Positions 21,689 through 31,894 of a stretch of DNA of 64,000 nt are shown in pieces. Where the stretch lies: assembly GCA_021234155.1 (NCBI GenBank), contig JAJEKV010000020.1:18717018-18781017 (forward strand). Direction: 5' to 3'. Made by a program: the position numbers and the translations under genes. This stretch comes from Isoetes taiwanensis (lineage: Eukaryota > Streptophyta > Lycopodiopsida > Isoetales > Isoetaceae). The notes beneath the pieces are model-generated. The model did no database searches. It saw nothing but the letters and a program-made list of their open reading frames with translations, and was not told the DNA's origin. Every line of letters starts with the position of its first letter. Position 1 is the stretch's first letter.

Positions 21689-21699
21689 TGTTATCGACG
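21689..21699. repeat. Right target-site duplication of the MULE
   Basis: TGTTATCGACG, identical to 14771-14781. Confidence 0.7.
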
Positions 21700-21760
21700 T
21701 TACCGGCTGCTAAGAAAAAGGAGACACCCTCCCCAAAAACATTTTAAGTATACAGGAATG

Positions 21761-22315
21761 ATCTCTCTTTGTGTTGATTCCGGGGAGTCAATAGGGGCCA
21801 CGCTTCGGAATCAACGCAAAGAGATCGTTGTTGCAATGGAAAGACTTCTTACCTTCAATTCTGCTATCGCGTCCAATAGGGCCTTTGATACGTGGCAATG
21901 TTTCTTTTCCTGAAACATTGCATCTCGCGTGCCGCTGTTCTACAGAGATTTTTACTCCGCTTTCTGCTATTTTTACCTGCAATCGGCTGTTTCTACCATG
22001 CATTCCTCTGATTCTACTGCATTCTGCTCACAGAATTGAAGGTAAGAAATCTTTTCGTATAAGGGAATGTCTCTCTGCTTGACATTCCCTGTGTGGAAAC
22101 AATGCCGACGTCGGCAGACGGATGGCGCAATGCTACTGGATGAGGGGGCAGAACGCAACCCAAGTTGCTTTTACGGTAGGGCAAAGTTTCGGGCTTCATT
22201 CCGAAGGGTCAACCCAGCCTCCCTGCTCCGTGGGTCGGCAGGGTTTCCCCTCCGGAATCAAGCCCGGAGGGACTTTCCCTTATTCGTGAATGCAGGTTAG
22301 TCGCAATTCATCCCC
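21761..22315. repeat. Foldback region with nested hairpins
   Basis: Hairpins seen: GATCTCTCTTTGTGTTGATT at 21761 against AATCAACGCAAAGAGATC to about 21826; CAATGTTTC..GAAACATTG (21897-21921); GGGAATGTC..GACATTCCC (22062-22091). A wider pair links TTCTTACCTTCAATTCTG (about 21846-21863) with CAGAATTGAAGGTAAGAA (about 22031-22048). Near 22277-22313 the sequence is the inverted copy of the end of the 269-bp element at 22776. Probably remains of foldback elements. Confidence 0.6.
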
Positions 22316-22507
22316 TGGAATCGACCGGAATGTAGGTAAAATCGTCCAAAATTGCAAGTAGAATCATAGAATGTCGCGTAAAAACAAGAGAAAATGGAGG
22401 GTAAATTGGAGCGACGGTCTGTCCTTTCGTTGCTTTAGGCCCAGATTCCACTGAGCCGGAAGTTCATACCGGGACGAATTGCAGAAGTCCAAGTAGCATT
22501 TTTTCTA

Positions 22508-22776
22508 AGTTTTGCGATTCCATCACACCCCGGAAGTTCGTGATGTGGCGGCAATTATCAGAGATTTTACTCCCGGGCAAGATCCCCCGGGAGTTTGCTG
22601 GTACTGTGATAAAAATCTGCCACCTGGATGTGGCTGTGTATTGTTGAAGAATTGACGGAATTGTAGTGGAATGGTGGCCCTGGTATTTAGGGTGGAAGAG
22701 AAAAGAACTTGCCACGTGGCGGGGCGTAATTGCCCCACGTGGGTGAATTGCGACTAACCTGCATTTACGCAAGTAA
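22508..22776. mobile_element. 269-bp repeat, copy 1
   Basis: Identical base for base to 28328-28596 as printed. Begins AGTTTTGCGATTCCATCAC, ends GCATTTACGCAAGTAA. Inside are TCCCGGGCAAGATCCCCCGG and two CCACGTGG-type boxes. Repeats of GGCCCAGATTCCACT lie at 22438 and 22777. No coding capacity. Perfect identity points to very recent movement or duplication. Confidence 0.8.
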
Positions 22777-22865
22777 GGCCCAGATTCCACTTGGGTGTCA
22801 ATTATTCAAATATCCAATAATATTATGCCACGTCCGTAATTTTACTCATGCTTGAGATTCCATTA

Positions 22866-23120
22866 AAGGGTGTCTATTTTTGACGTGTCCATTACGTGGA
22901 GCTGCCATCGGCGTCTGAAATTGACGGGGGAAGTCCCCCGTGAGTTCGCCACTACTGTTTACGTGGTATCCACGTCGGACCAAGAATCAGCTCCGGAGTT
23001 CCGGAGTTACGTGTTTACGAGGAGTTCTGGAGCGCGCTCTGCTATCTACAGATAGTGGTAAGTTCTCTATCTGTAGTGATAAGTTCTCTATCTGTAGTGA
23101 TAATGTTATTCGAAGTTCTC
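22866..23120. repeat. Diverged relative of the 269-bp element and short tandem repeat
   Basis: 22919-22985 (CCCCCGTGAGTTCGCCACTA and ACGTGGTATCCACGT) resembles the middle of the 269-bp element. At 23040-23105 a unit of about 25 bp, TAAGTTCTCTATCTGTAGTG, is repeated two to three times. Confidence 0.5.
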
Positions 23121-23324
23121 TACGGGTTTAAATTTCAAATTTTTTACTTCAAATTTCACAGTTTTTGCATAATGGACGTTGTTAAATTCCTCATAATGTA
23201 GATAATGAGGAATTTAGAATGCATTTCTGGTGTATAAGGATAGAGTTGAGGTCTTTGGCTAATTCTTGTATAGATTATGTTGCCATATGCCAAAGTAGAT
23301 CAATTTGATAAATCTCATGTGTGC

Positions 23325-24000
23325 CTATTGGTTTTCCTTAGTTTCTGTAAGTTGCTCCTGAAGCATGCTGCTATCAAATTGTGTATTTTCCAGCTGAACA
23401 AGTACTTGCAATAACTTCTTCCTTCTTGCAATGCCATGTTCCTGCACAACTAAAATTTCATTTTCCAGCTTCCTATTTGATGTCTCCAAGCTGACCTCCC
23501 TGTCCTTTTGAATCTTAAGCTGAAGCCTCAGACGATCAATGGTGTTAGACAAATCCAAGACTGCAGCTTGCTGGGAAGCTACTAATTTCTCTGCACCCTA
23601 CATTTTTCTTCCAGACCAGCTTGCAAAAGTACAATTTGTTCTTCCATTTCCTTGAAACCTTTGTCCTTCAGAGCTAAAATCTTTGTCAAAGCTTCATTTT
23701 TTTTTTGTTTTCAACTGAATCTGATGTCAAAAGGTGGAGCTTCTCCTCGAAGATTGTGACTTGTGAGTATACACGTTCTAGCTCCTGCTCAAGATCAGTA
23801 ATGCGAGATTGGGACCTCTTTGCTTGATCATCTGTGGTGTGTTCAAGGTTCTGGATCTTACATTCTTGTGCTTGAAGCCTTTGAATTAATAAAGCCCTTT
23901 CTTAGTTCAATTCATGAAGATCATTATAGATATGTTCCTTTTCCTCTGTTAATAGCTCCCTGTAGGTATACTGCTGCTGGTAACTCTGCCCCATGTCTTC
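23325..24000 (-). pseudogene. Coiled-coil protein, intronless pseudogene
   Basis: Minus-strand reading from about 23998: MGQSYQQQY, RELLTEEKEHIYNDLHELN, a stop, RALLIQRLQAQECKIQNLEH, ITDLEQELERVYSQV. A frameshift in an A-run near 23700 follows, then EALTKILALKDKGFKEMEEQ, stops near 23585-23590, and finally VLDLSNTIDRLRLQLKIQKD to ENQ at 23325. The heptad pattern is clear throughout. At least two stops and one frameshift break it, and no introns are seen over about 670 bp, so a retrocopy or decayed exon is likely. The family is not identified beyond long coiled coil. Confidence 0.6.
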
Positions 24001-24101
24001 GCTTTATGTCTAACTTATTCCTGTTTGCTACTAATAGTAATGTTTGTTACTGACAATAGTCCTATTCTTTGTTTATAATTGCAGAGGTTTTCTCTTGAAA
24101 A

Positions 24102-24965
24102 ATGTCTGAACAAGGCAAGAACTTTGCTGAAATTGGAGGAAGTGTAAACAATCCATTTGCTAGTCCAAATGCCTTTGCCAACTATCCACCGTCAATGTTT
24201 CCAATACAAGGTTTTCAACAGGGCTCTTATCCAGGATTTCATGCAGGGTTTTTATATGGTATTAGGCCACCTCAAACTGCAACCTTGCCATCTCCTGTTG
24301 CATTGAATCATGTGATAAACTTGGATGAAGATAAGGGAAAGGTGCTTGCAAAACCGCAGCCACCTAAACGAAGGGGAAAGATCATTGGGAAGCAAGAAGG
24401 TAAAGAAGAGGATAAAAGTTTTGGACGATGGGATGATGTTTGGACAACATCCTTGATTCACATTCGTGGTGGAATGGCAGATGAGTTTTCTAAGCCACCA
24501 AAGCAAGGGATTGATCTTTGGAAAACAGTGCTGACAAAGCTAGTTGCTGTTTGCCCCAAGTTTGATAAAGATTCAGAGGCTTGCCGTAAAAAATGGATGC
24601 AAGTAAATAAACAATATGCCAAAGATAGGCAGCACAACAGCATTTCAGGAAATGATAGGAGAGAATTCAAATTCTACAAGTTGATAGACGAGTACATGGG
24701 GACAAGGGCTAATGTAAGCAAAGCAGTCCATGGAGGTGCCATTAATGAAGAGGAAGAAAAACTTGATTTGGTGGATGTTACTGAAAACAAAGAGAATGTC
24801 CCAACAAAACGTGTCCGCAGAGATAACAAAAAGAATAATCTGCTTGTGAAGTTGGAAGAAGGACGGAAGGAAATGCTTGAGAAGTTCGATTTCTGGGAAG
24901 CTAAGCGGCTGAAGATCATGGAGAGTATGGATGCATCATTCAAAGAACTTGTGAAAAAGCTATAG
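24102..24965 (+). CDS. Trihelix / Myb-SANT-like DNA-binding protein, 287 aa
   Basis: Single uninterrupted frame from ATG 24102 to TAG. Residues 1-80 are a Pro/Gly/Phe-rich low-complexity region, followed by a basic PKRRGKIIGKQEGK. The domain at about 108-190 has the trihelix pattern: W-x-x-x-V-W-T-T-S-L-I, then KQGIDLWKTVLTKLV, ACRKKWMQVNKQYAKDR. The C-terminus is a Lys/Glu coiled coil (NNLLVKLEEGRKEMLEKFDF to FKELVKKL), usual for trihelix dimerisation. TATAATTGCAG just before the leader looks like the acceptor of a 5'UTR intron. Likely nuclear. Intact. It could be a host transcription factor or the Myb-like partner of a Harbinger-type element; no transposase lies beside it. Confidence 0.75.
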   Translation: MSEQGKNFAEIGGSVNNPFASPNAFANYPPSMFPIQGFQQGSYPGFHAGFLYGIRPPQTATLPSPVALNHVINLDEDKGKVLAKPQPPKRRGKIIGKQEGKEEDKSFGRWDDVWTTSLIHIRGGMADEFSKPPKQGIDLWKTVLTKLVAVCPKFDKDSEACRKKWMQVNKQYAKDRQHNSISGNDRREFKFYKLIDEYMGTRANVSKAVHGGAINEEEEKLDLVDVTENKENVPTKRVRRDNKKNNLLVKLEEGRKEMLEKFDFWEAKRLKIMESMDASFKELVKKL

Positions 24966-25428
24966 ATGTTGACATGCACATGGGAATACTGTTTGTACAG
25001 TTTCAGCTTTTGTGTTGTTTGTTATAATTTGTTGTGTTGTTTGATTCTCTTTTTTCAAACTTGAAAGCATCTTAACTTGATGTATAAGACTTTGACAGTT
25101 TTAATGGGAAATTCTAATTCTCCTCATGCAACATTTACCACATTCAGCAGCATTTACTGGGTTATCATAATCTCAGGCCTATGGATGTGGGATTTGGTAT
25201 ACTCATTGAAGAGGACAGAGGACTGGAGAAAATGCGCAGATAAAATTTTTTAGGATTTGTTAAAGAGGCACAATTTATAACAATTTAGGATTTGTAACAA
25301 TTTATAGTGATAATCTTGATTGACTGAATGTTTACATATGGGGTACAAAGCCCCATTGCTTCACCCTTCAATGCAACCTGAAGCATGGTTCCTGCTCGCA
25401 AGATTTCGCTCTCAAGTTCTTCTTTCAG
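24966..25428. other. Intergenic between trihelix and PPR sequences
   Basis: T-rich 3' sequence of the trihelix gene, then no feature until a possible splice acceptor TTCTTTCAG at 25428. Confidence 0.5.
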
Positions 25429-26214
25429 GTGGGAATTAGCAATTTGTATTCTTATATCCATTTTTTAGATGGGATTTATAAGCCTTTTCAAATTTGTTAT
25501 AGCAAGCATGTCGAAGATTTGAGCAATCAGAGATGGCTAGATGGGGCCCTGAAATCTGCAGAGCATATGCAACATCAAGGAACTCCGATTTGTAGGGATC
25601 TGGTTCACCGTTTTCATGAATGTACAAGGAAGAAAGATTTAGAATCAGAAAGGAGGGCGCATTCTCTTATGGTCCATAACGGATTGAATGCATGCGGTGT
25701 GTTTGATAAGTTGTCTGGTCGGGATGTGGTGTCATGGGGTGCACTGATTGCAAGTTATGCACAGAATGGTGAAGAGCTCTTGGCGTTAGAATGTTTTGAT
25801 AATATGAAAAATGAATGCATACCTCCAGATAACTTTGTGTTTTCAAACGTTTTAAATACGTGTGGAAGCATCAATGCTATTGGGCAAGGCAGATTGATAC
25901 ATGATAATGTCATTGAGCACGACCTTCAATGGGACCTTGTTGTAGGAAGTTCACTTGTTGATATGTATGGGAAATGTGGCAGCCTTGGGAAGGCACAAAA
26001 AATCTTTGATAACTTGCCAGATCGAAATGTGTTTACTTGGGGGGCAATGATTGCAGGATATGTCCAGTGCTGTGAAGGTAACTTTGCCCTAGATTGTTTT
26101 GCGAATTTACAAGCTGAGGGCATAAAGCCTAACAGAGTCATATTTTTGAGCATCTTAAAAGCTTGTGGCAGTGTAGGTGCAATAGAGTGGTGCATTTGCT
26201 GTCAAAGCTTATAA
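25429..26214 (+). pseudogene. PLS-class pentatricopeptide repeat protein fragment
   Basis: About 260 residues, no good start codon. Repeats are clear: FDKLSGRDVVSWGALIASYA, LECFDNMKNECIPPDNFVFS, GRLIHDNVIEHDLQWDLVVG, SLVDMYGKCGSLGKAQKIFD, NVFTWGAMIAGYV and KPNRVIFLSILKACGSVGAI. After SLMVHNGLNA the sequence jumps to CGVFDKL, so most of one repeat (the usual LGN-x-L-x-x-x-Y-A-K-C-G part) is missing. It stops after about five repeats; E/DYW domains are absent. PPR proteins bind organellar RNA and steer C-to-U editing or processing. Truncation at both ends and the internal deletion suggest a pseudogene. Confidence 0.75.
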
Positions 26215-28327
26215 AGGCTATCAAGCTTACTAACACCACGAGCAAAAGTTGACACTGTTTGCACAGCCTGGTCTGTCTGGATCATGCAATTCCATGAATT
26301 GTAACCATGTGTTTTGAGTCCAAAAGTTAGTTACTGCTAGTCCATCAGCGTTGTTATCATTTGCAGCAGATGTTAGTCCAGTGGACTTTATAGCATCCTC
26401 TTGATTGGGATGCCCGTTCTCAATATCCAAAAGCTTGTCTCCAATTGTGGAGAAAAACATCTTGCTTTTTGCATCAGCATCAATAGTCTTCTTTGCATCT
26501 CCATATATCTCTGGCGTGGAGCCACCACTATGCCCCTGCTTTGCAGCGAAAGTAGAGTCATGAGACTACTCAGCCCATATTTGCTATTTGGTAGAGTTTT
26601 GTGATTCCAAATGTTAATGCTTAGATTGCCTTTCTTTATACAAGAGTATCATGCACATCCACAAGGCTAGGTCCACTTGCTACTCTATGTTTCAACTTGT
26701 TCCATAGATGCAACATATTAGACGAAAGGATGCTAAACAACACACATATATTCGAATAAGAGAGTAGTTTCAATTCAAAGAATCATTTCTGAGAAGCAAG
26801 CCCGTGCTTTTGGGATGCATTCAAATACTTCTATAGATCCAAAATGTATTGGACAAAATGGGAGCACATAGAAACCCGGTTCTAGAGACCACAACTTATG
26901 ATTAAACCCGGTTCTCAGCTAGCTTCACTAACGATTCTCCACTTGTTTTGAGCTAGTTTCACTAGTTACTTCTTTTTCGCGGATAAAAACTTGTTACATC
27001 TCCTCCACACTAGTTACTTCTTTCGTGATAAAGCTTGTTGATGCCGCCATCCTACCCAAGTTCGGGTTGATTGTTTATGAAGGGCATCAACCCTAGTATC
27101 CGCGACTTTTGTCTTTGCAAGACAGACTTCCTATTCACCATTGAACAACGATAGTTAGTCTTATTAGCACTCGAATGTCCAGTTCAATTTAACACATCCA
27201 AGATATATAAAAAGGCCCAAAAGGATGCCATATCCAAAGACAATTTAAAGTTTTCTCAAAGCCAAAACAAAGTATGCTTTAACACAAAGCTATGCCATAT
27301 GCAAACACGAAATTTAGACAAAACCATAGGTGCGAAGTAGAATTTAGCAGACTTTTTGCATCGTGATCGTCATGTGTGTCTTAAGCACCAAAATAAGCCA
27401 TGATAAATTACTCCCGATAAAAGTCGAGAGCTTAGGATCGCAAATTTCAAGCCGTTTTGCACATTACCTTGTATTTTGCATCTCCTCCACACTAGTTACT
27501 TCTTTCTCGTAAGCTTGCTCTAGTAAGCTTGCTCTTTGCCATGGTAAAAAGAAGAAAATTTATTTGTCCGGGATGCCAGTCAAGTGTAGAAATTTCACAA
27601 ATGGTGTGTACTTGAAGGTAAGCATGAAACAATGCAATTTTTGGACCAGAATCAACGAAATCGGGGAAAAATAGAAATCATCATCACATCATCATCTATG
27701 CCACAGTCAAAATAGAAATCGGGGGAGACCACTTAGGGACCATTACATCTAGCTATTAAAATATAGTAACAACATGTTCCGTTTCTTTATGATACACAAA
27801 TAGACAACAACAAACAACCGATGTAAGCACCCTTTTCAAAACGAATCTTTGTCGCCATCAAGTTACGTGACAACATGATAGTGATAAGGCAAAAATCATG
27901 GGAAATGCACATACCGCACATCTTGTTCATGGAAATGCACATGCCGCTCCAAATCCTCCATAGCTATTGCAAGCTCAAACCAGAAACCAAAACCTCTATT
28001 GCAAATACCAAATAGAGCATTACCAAATAGAGCATAGATCTAAGCCTACACCTCGATCAAGTCCAAAGATCGATTTACCTATCCGAGAATCCATCCTTGC
28101 CGTAATGCTCTATTGCGCACGCCGAATCTTCTATCCGAAACTGTGTTGGCTTTCCGTAGTTCACATCTTCTTCGATGGTGCAATGCTAACTCAGCGCTGG
28201 CGTGGCATAAAAATGCCGTGAAAAAAATTGCTTATGGAATCACGACCAGACTGACGTGGCGTCAAATACGCTGGTAGTTTCGCAACCAAAAATTTAACTA
28301 GCTACCACTAGTGGAATCTAGGCCACT
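26215..28327. other. Intergenic, no gene seen
   Basis: A direct repeat CTCCTCCACACTAGTTACTT occurs at about 27000 and 27482. The minus ORF at 26230-26460 has no recognisable protein character. The sequence is otherwise AT-rich and unstructured. Confidence 0.5.
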
Positions 28328-28596
28328 AGTTTTGCGATTCCATCACACCCCGGAAGTTCGTGATGTGGCGGCAATTATCAGAGATTTTACTCCCGGGCAA
28401 GATCCCCCGGGAGTTTGCTGGTACTGTGATAAAAATCTGCCACCTGGATGTGGCTGTGTATTGTTGAAGAATTGACGGAATTGTAGTGGAATGGTGGCCC
28501 TGGTATTTAGGGTGGAAGAGAAAAGAACTTGCCACGTGGCGGGGCGTAATTGCCCCACGTGGGTGAATTGCGACTAACCTGCATTTACGCAAGTAA
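28328..28596. mobile_element. 269-bp repeat, copy 2, upstream of the dehydratase gene
   Basis: Identical to 22508-22776. It ends 47 bp before the possible start codon at 28644. Its CCACGTGG palindromes (near 28532 and 28554) are G-box-type elements and may act on the gene downstream; this is an inference. Confidence 0.8.
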
Positions 28597-28643
28597 ATAA
28601 AAAAGCTGTTGCGACACTTGGCTTTCTATATATGCTTACAACA

Positions 28644-30888
28644 ATGGCGGTATGGAGTACGCTTCTCACAGTATCTTCCCTCGCTCTCTCGTCTACTTGC
28701 GGGGTTCGTTCTCTGATTTTGCTTTTATAATTTCTTTTATCTGATGACATTAACAGGTTATCGGTAGGCGGGATAGGCAACTGTTGTTCAAACATAGCAG
28801 AAGGATTCTGCTGATGGCATCCGAAATGCATTCCCCGTCGTCTCTGCCGCAGGATCGTGGTACGTATAATATGTCCATGTCTTTTTCGTTGCATGTGGGC
28901 AGCAGTCTTGACGTATACAAAGCGGAGTTACTGAACTTAATTTTCATCCAAAAGCTCCGCATCATAAGCAAAGTGGTCCATGGCTCACATCACGTCTATT
29001 TTGCTTGCTTCTTGGTAACAAGACATGCACAGCACGGTCTTTGGAAGGGTTCCAATGCTCTGAAAGACTAGCTTAGTCTGGCTCAGGAACCTTATAAATA
29101 TGAATCTCATGGAAGATTTCCAAATACTTATGGGTCTGAGAGGAAAATATAACGAATCAAATTGTGGAGAATTTGCCTTTGTGAAAATAGTAAATTCTTT
29201 TACCCATTTGACTTTTATTAACTTCGTTATTTTTGCAGAGCCTTACCTTGAGCTGACTAACAAAAAATGCGTTCCATGTGAGTCAAAAGATCTCAGGCCT
29301 ATGTCCGAGAAATCTGCAAAAGATTTACTTCCTCAGGTGTATATGACAACTCATTTGCCTGCTTTTTCTGTCATTCACGTGGAGTTGATTATGTTAAACA
29401 TTTACTTTTTGCTTGTGGTATTAATTCTTAATCTTCTGGCATTCTTTAGGTTCCTGGTTGGACAATAGTAGATGTCAATGGTAAATTGCATCTTCATCGA
29501 AGTTGGAAAGCGAAGAGCTTTTTGAGAGGCCTTGAATTCTTCAAACATGTTGCTGAAATAGCAGAAGCTGAAGGTCAGTAACATGGAAAGCATTTTCCTG
29601 GCATAAAAAGATGTAATTAGTAGATTGCAGAACCAGATACTGCGTCATGTTGCCCTATTATTTATGTTGCTCTATAGGACAAAACTATAATGATCTTTTC
29701 ACCAGCCTGTTGATTTTGAAGTCTAAATTGGTTGTCGCGCACCATGCCATTGACATAACTCGCAAAGCCATTGTTTATGCCGTTTCTTTTATTTTCTACT
29801 TTTCCTTCCCAACATACCTAATTGGGTTGAACTATCTAGATTTTTAGGTTCTTTTTTAAGGCAGTAAAATAGGCTGGAAAACAAATGAGCACCGCTTTAG
29901 CTTGGCTATAAATTTTTTAGTTTGAATTTAGCTCTGAGCATACAAGAGGCTCGAGTAATGTGCTCTTCATAATGTTAGCATGCCTTCTTTCTTTTGTTTT
30001 CCCTTCTTCATAAATTAGCGTAAGCCTCGCCTGAATTTATGGTAGGTATTTGACTATCTAGGCTATAACATTTCAGAGATGTTATTTTGATTGAGGTCCC
30101 TTTGAGTGCTTCATATCCTGTTATGGCATGACCATGTTACAGATGTAATTTGGTGCTGGATATTTCTACAATTGGCCATTGCAGCTCTCCATATTGCAAT
30201 TACCAACGGTCATCTCTAATGGCAATTGCTTCTAAATTTGACAGACACAACCTAAAAAGCAAATATTATGGTGTGTATATTACAGTTCTCTTGGGATTGT
30301 ATTTTCTGAGTATGTTCTTTTGCCATTGTATGCTTAAAGTTTCACAGTATTCCAAATGGTTATGCTTCTGAAATGTAGTTGAGTAGAGAAACTTCTGCAT
30401 TTGAAGTGTGAACCATAATAACAGAAATTTAATAATTTTGAAAGCACATGCTGCATTTGTGTTGGGTGCTCATTTAAATTTGCCTTTTGTAAAAGATGGG
30501 CTTATGGAATATTTGAATGCAGGACATCATCCTGATCTTCATCTTGTTGGTTGGAACAATATAAGCGTGGACATTTCAACCCATTCAATAGGTAGGGGGA
30601 ACCTTTGGTGGTGCTAGCACTATTTCCATGCGATTGTAATAATAATGAGGAAAACCTATCACAAGGCTTAAAACTATGTTGTTTTTTGTAGTTCAGTTTT
30701 GCTCGCAAGATTTCTACCCTATGCCAAAGTATGATAAATTATATCTTTTATAGGAAGCTGATATTTATTTAAATCTTTGATTGATTTCAGGTGGACTGAC
30801 AGAAAACGACTTCATCCTTGCAGCTAAAATAGGTGCCCTTGATGCTAGCGATCTATTTAGAAAGTCTATACCCAAATCACCTTCATGA
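28644..30888 (+). CDS. Pterin-4a-carbinolamine dehydratase (PCD/DCoH), plant mitochondrial type
   Basis: Exons: 28644-28703, 28757-28859, 29239-29336, 29450-29573, 30523-30591, 30791-30888. All junctions are GT-AG and phases agree; about 183 residues. The enzyme dehydrates 4a-hydroxytetrahydropterin, recycling the pterin cofactor. The core has KKCVPCESKDLRPMSEKSAK, the active-site EGHHPDLHLVGWNN and the THSIGGLTENDFILAAKI end. The first two exons (MAVWSTLLTVSS..., GRRDRQLLFKHSRR) are Arg/Ser-rich with no acid until late, like a mitochondrial presequence. If the 53-bp first intron or the 28644 start is wrong, translation would begin at ATG 28814 (144 residues, no presequence). TATATAT at 28626-28633 may be the TATA box, which would favour the shorter form. 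Looks intact. Confidence 0.85.
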
Positions 30889-31425
30889 AATTATGATTCA
30901 TGTGGCTCAGTTAGAACTATTCAAGTTAAAACAATGTTTCTGCTTTATTTGTGGTCGAAGTAATGTTATGAGATAAACCAATGATCAATATGAAGAGGTA
31001 TCGTCAATGATTAGTATGCAGAGGTATCGTCAATGATTAATATGCAGACGTCAATGATTGCATCTAAAATAGGTGCCCTTGATGCTAGCGATCTATTTAG
31101 AAAGTCTATACCCAAATCACCTTCATGAAATTATGATTCATGTGGCTCAGTTAGAACTATTCAAGTTAAAACAATGTTTCTGCTTTATTTGTGGTCGAAG
31201 TAATGTTATGAGATAAACCAATGATCAATATGAAGAGGTATCGTCAATGATTAGTATGAAGTAATGTTATGAGATAAACCAATGATCAATATGAAGAGGT
31301 ATCGTCAATGATTAGTATGCAATATGAAGAGGTATCGTCAATGATTAGTATGCAGAGGTATCGTCAATGATTAGTATGCAGAGGTATCGTCAATGATTAA
31401 TATGCAGAGGTATGGTTTAAGTTCA
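30824..31425 (+). repeat. Duplicated dehydratase 3' end plus minisatellite
   Basis: 30824-31019 is repeated exactly at 31064-31259, 240 bp on. The copy holds the last 21 codons with the stop and the 3'UTR. A further partial copy starts at 31258. Between and after lie several units of about 26 bp, GAGGTATCGTCAATGATTAG with TATG. Confidence 0.9.
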
Positions 31426-31429
31426 TGTA

Positions 31430-31890
31430 TTGTGGTCGCAGACTTGTTTATATTTCTTGACCTAGGAAGCCTTTTGACCTAGCAAGCCTTTCTTTTCAAG
31501 GTATTCATCCCTGGCTGGGCAACGATGGTTAAATTCGGATAAAATAAAATAAATATTCAGCTATGATGATGTTTAGATTATAATAGGATAATTCTCAGCT
31601 TGAATGCTTTTAAGTTTTAGCACAAAGGCAAATCCACAAGGAAACTAACCGGTTATTTTCCCATCTGCGTATACGTCTTACTAATTGACAGTGGAAAAGT
31701 ATTTTTTTTTCCGCTTACGCTGTGCACAAGTATATGTATTGTGCTAAAAGCCACTGTGCATTTTTTCTTATCGCAGTGATACATGGTCGCCTAAAATATT
31801 AGTAGATGGGGCCCTTTACTTAGCCGCTCGGAGATGGAACTGATCCTGTGCAGTCTAAAACAACAGGTTCATCACCGCCTAGCTCATTTG
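31430..31890. other. Intergenic, no gene seen
   Basis: AT-rich sequence between the dehydratase 3' repeats and the LINE tail. Confidence 0.5.
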
Positions 31891-31894
31891 AAAG

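Noticed and set aside
22464-22790. 108-aa and 71-aa minus ORFs repeated at 28326-28592
   Set aside because: They lie inside the 269-bp non-coding repeat and are identical only because the DNA is.
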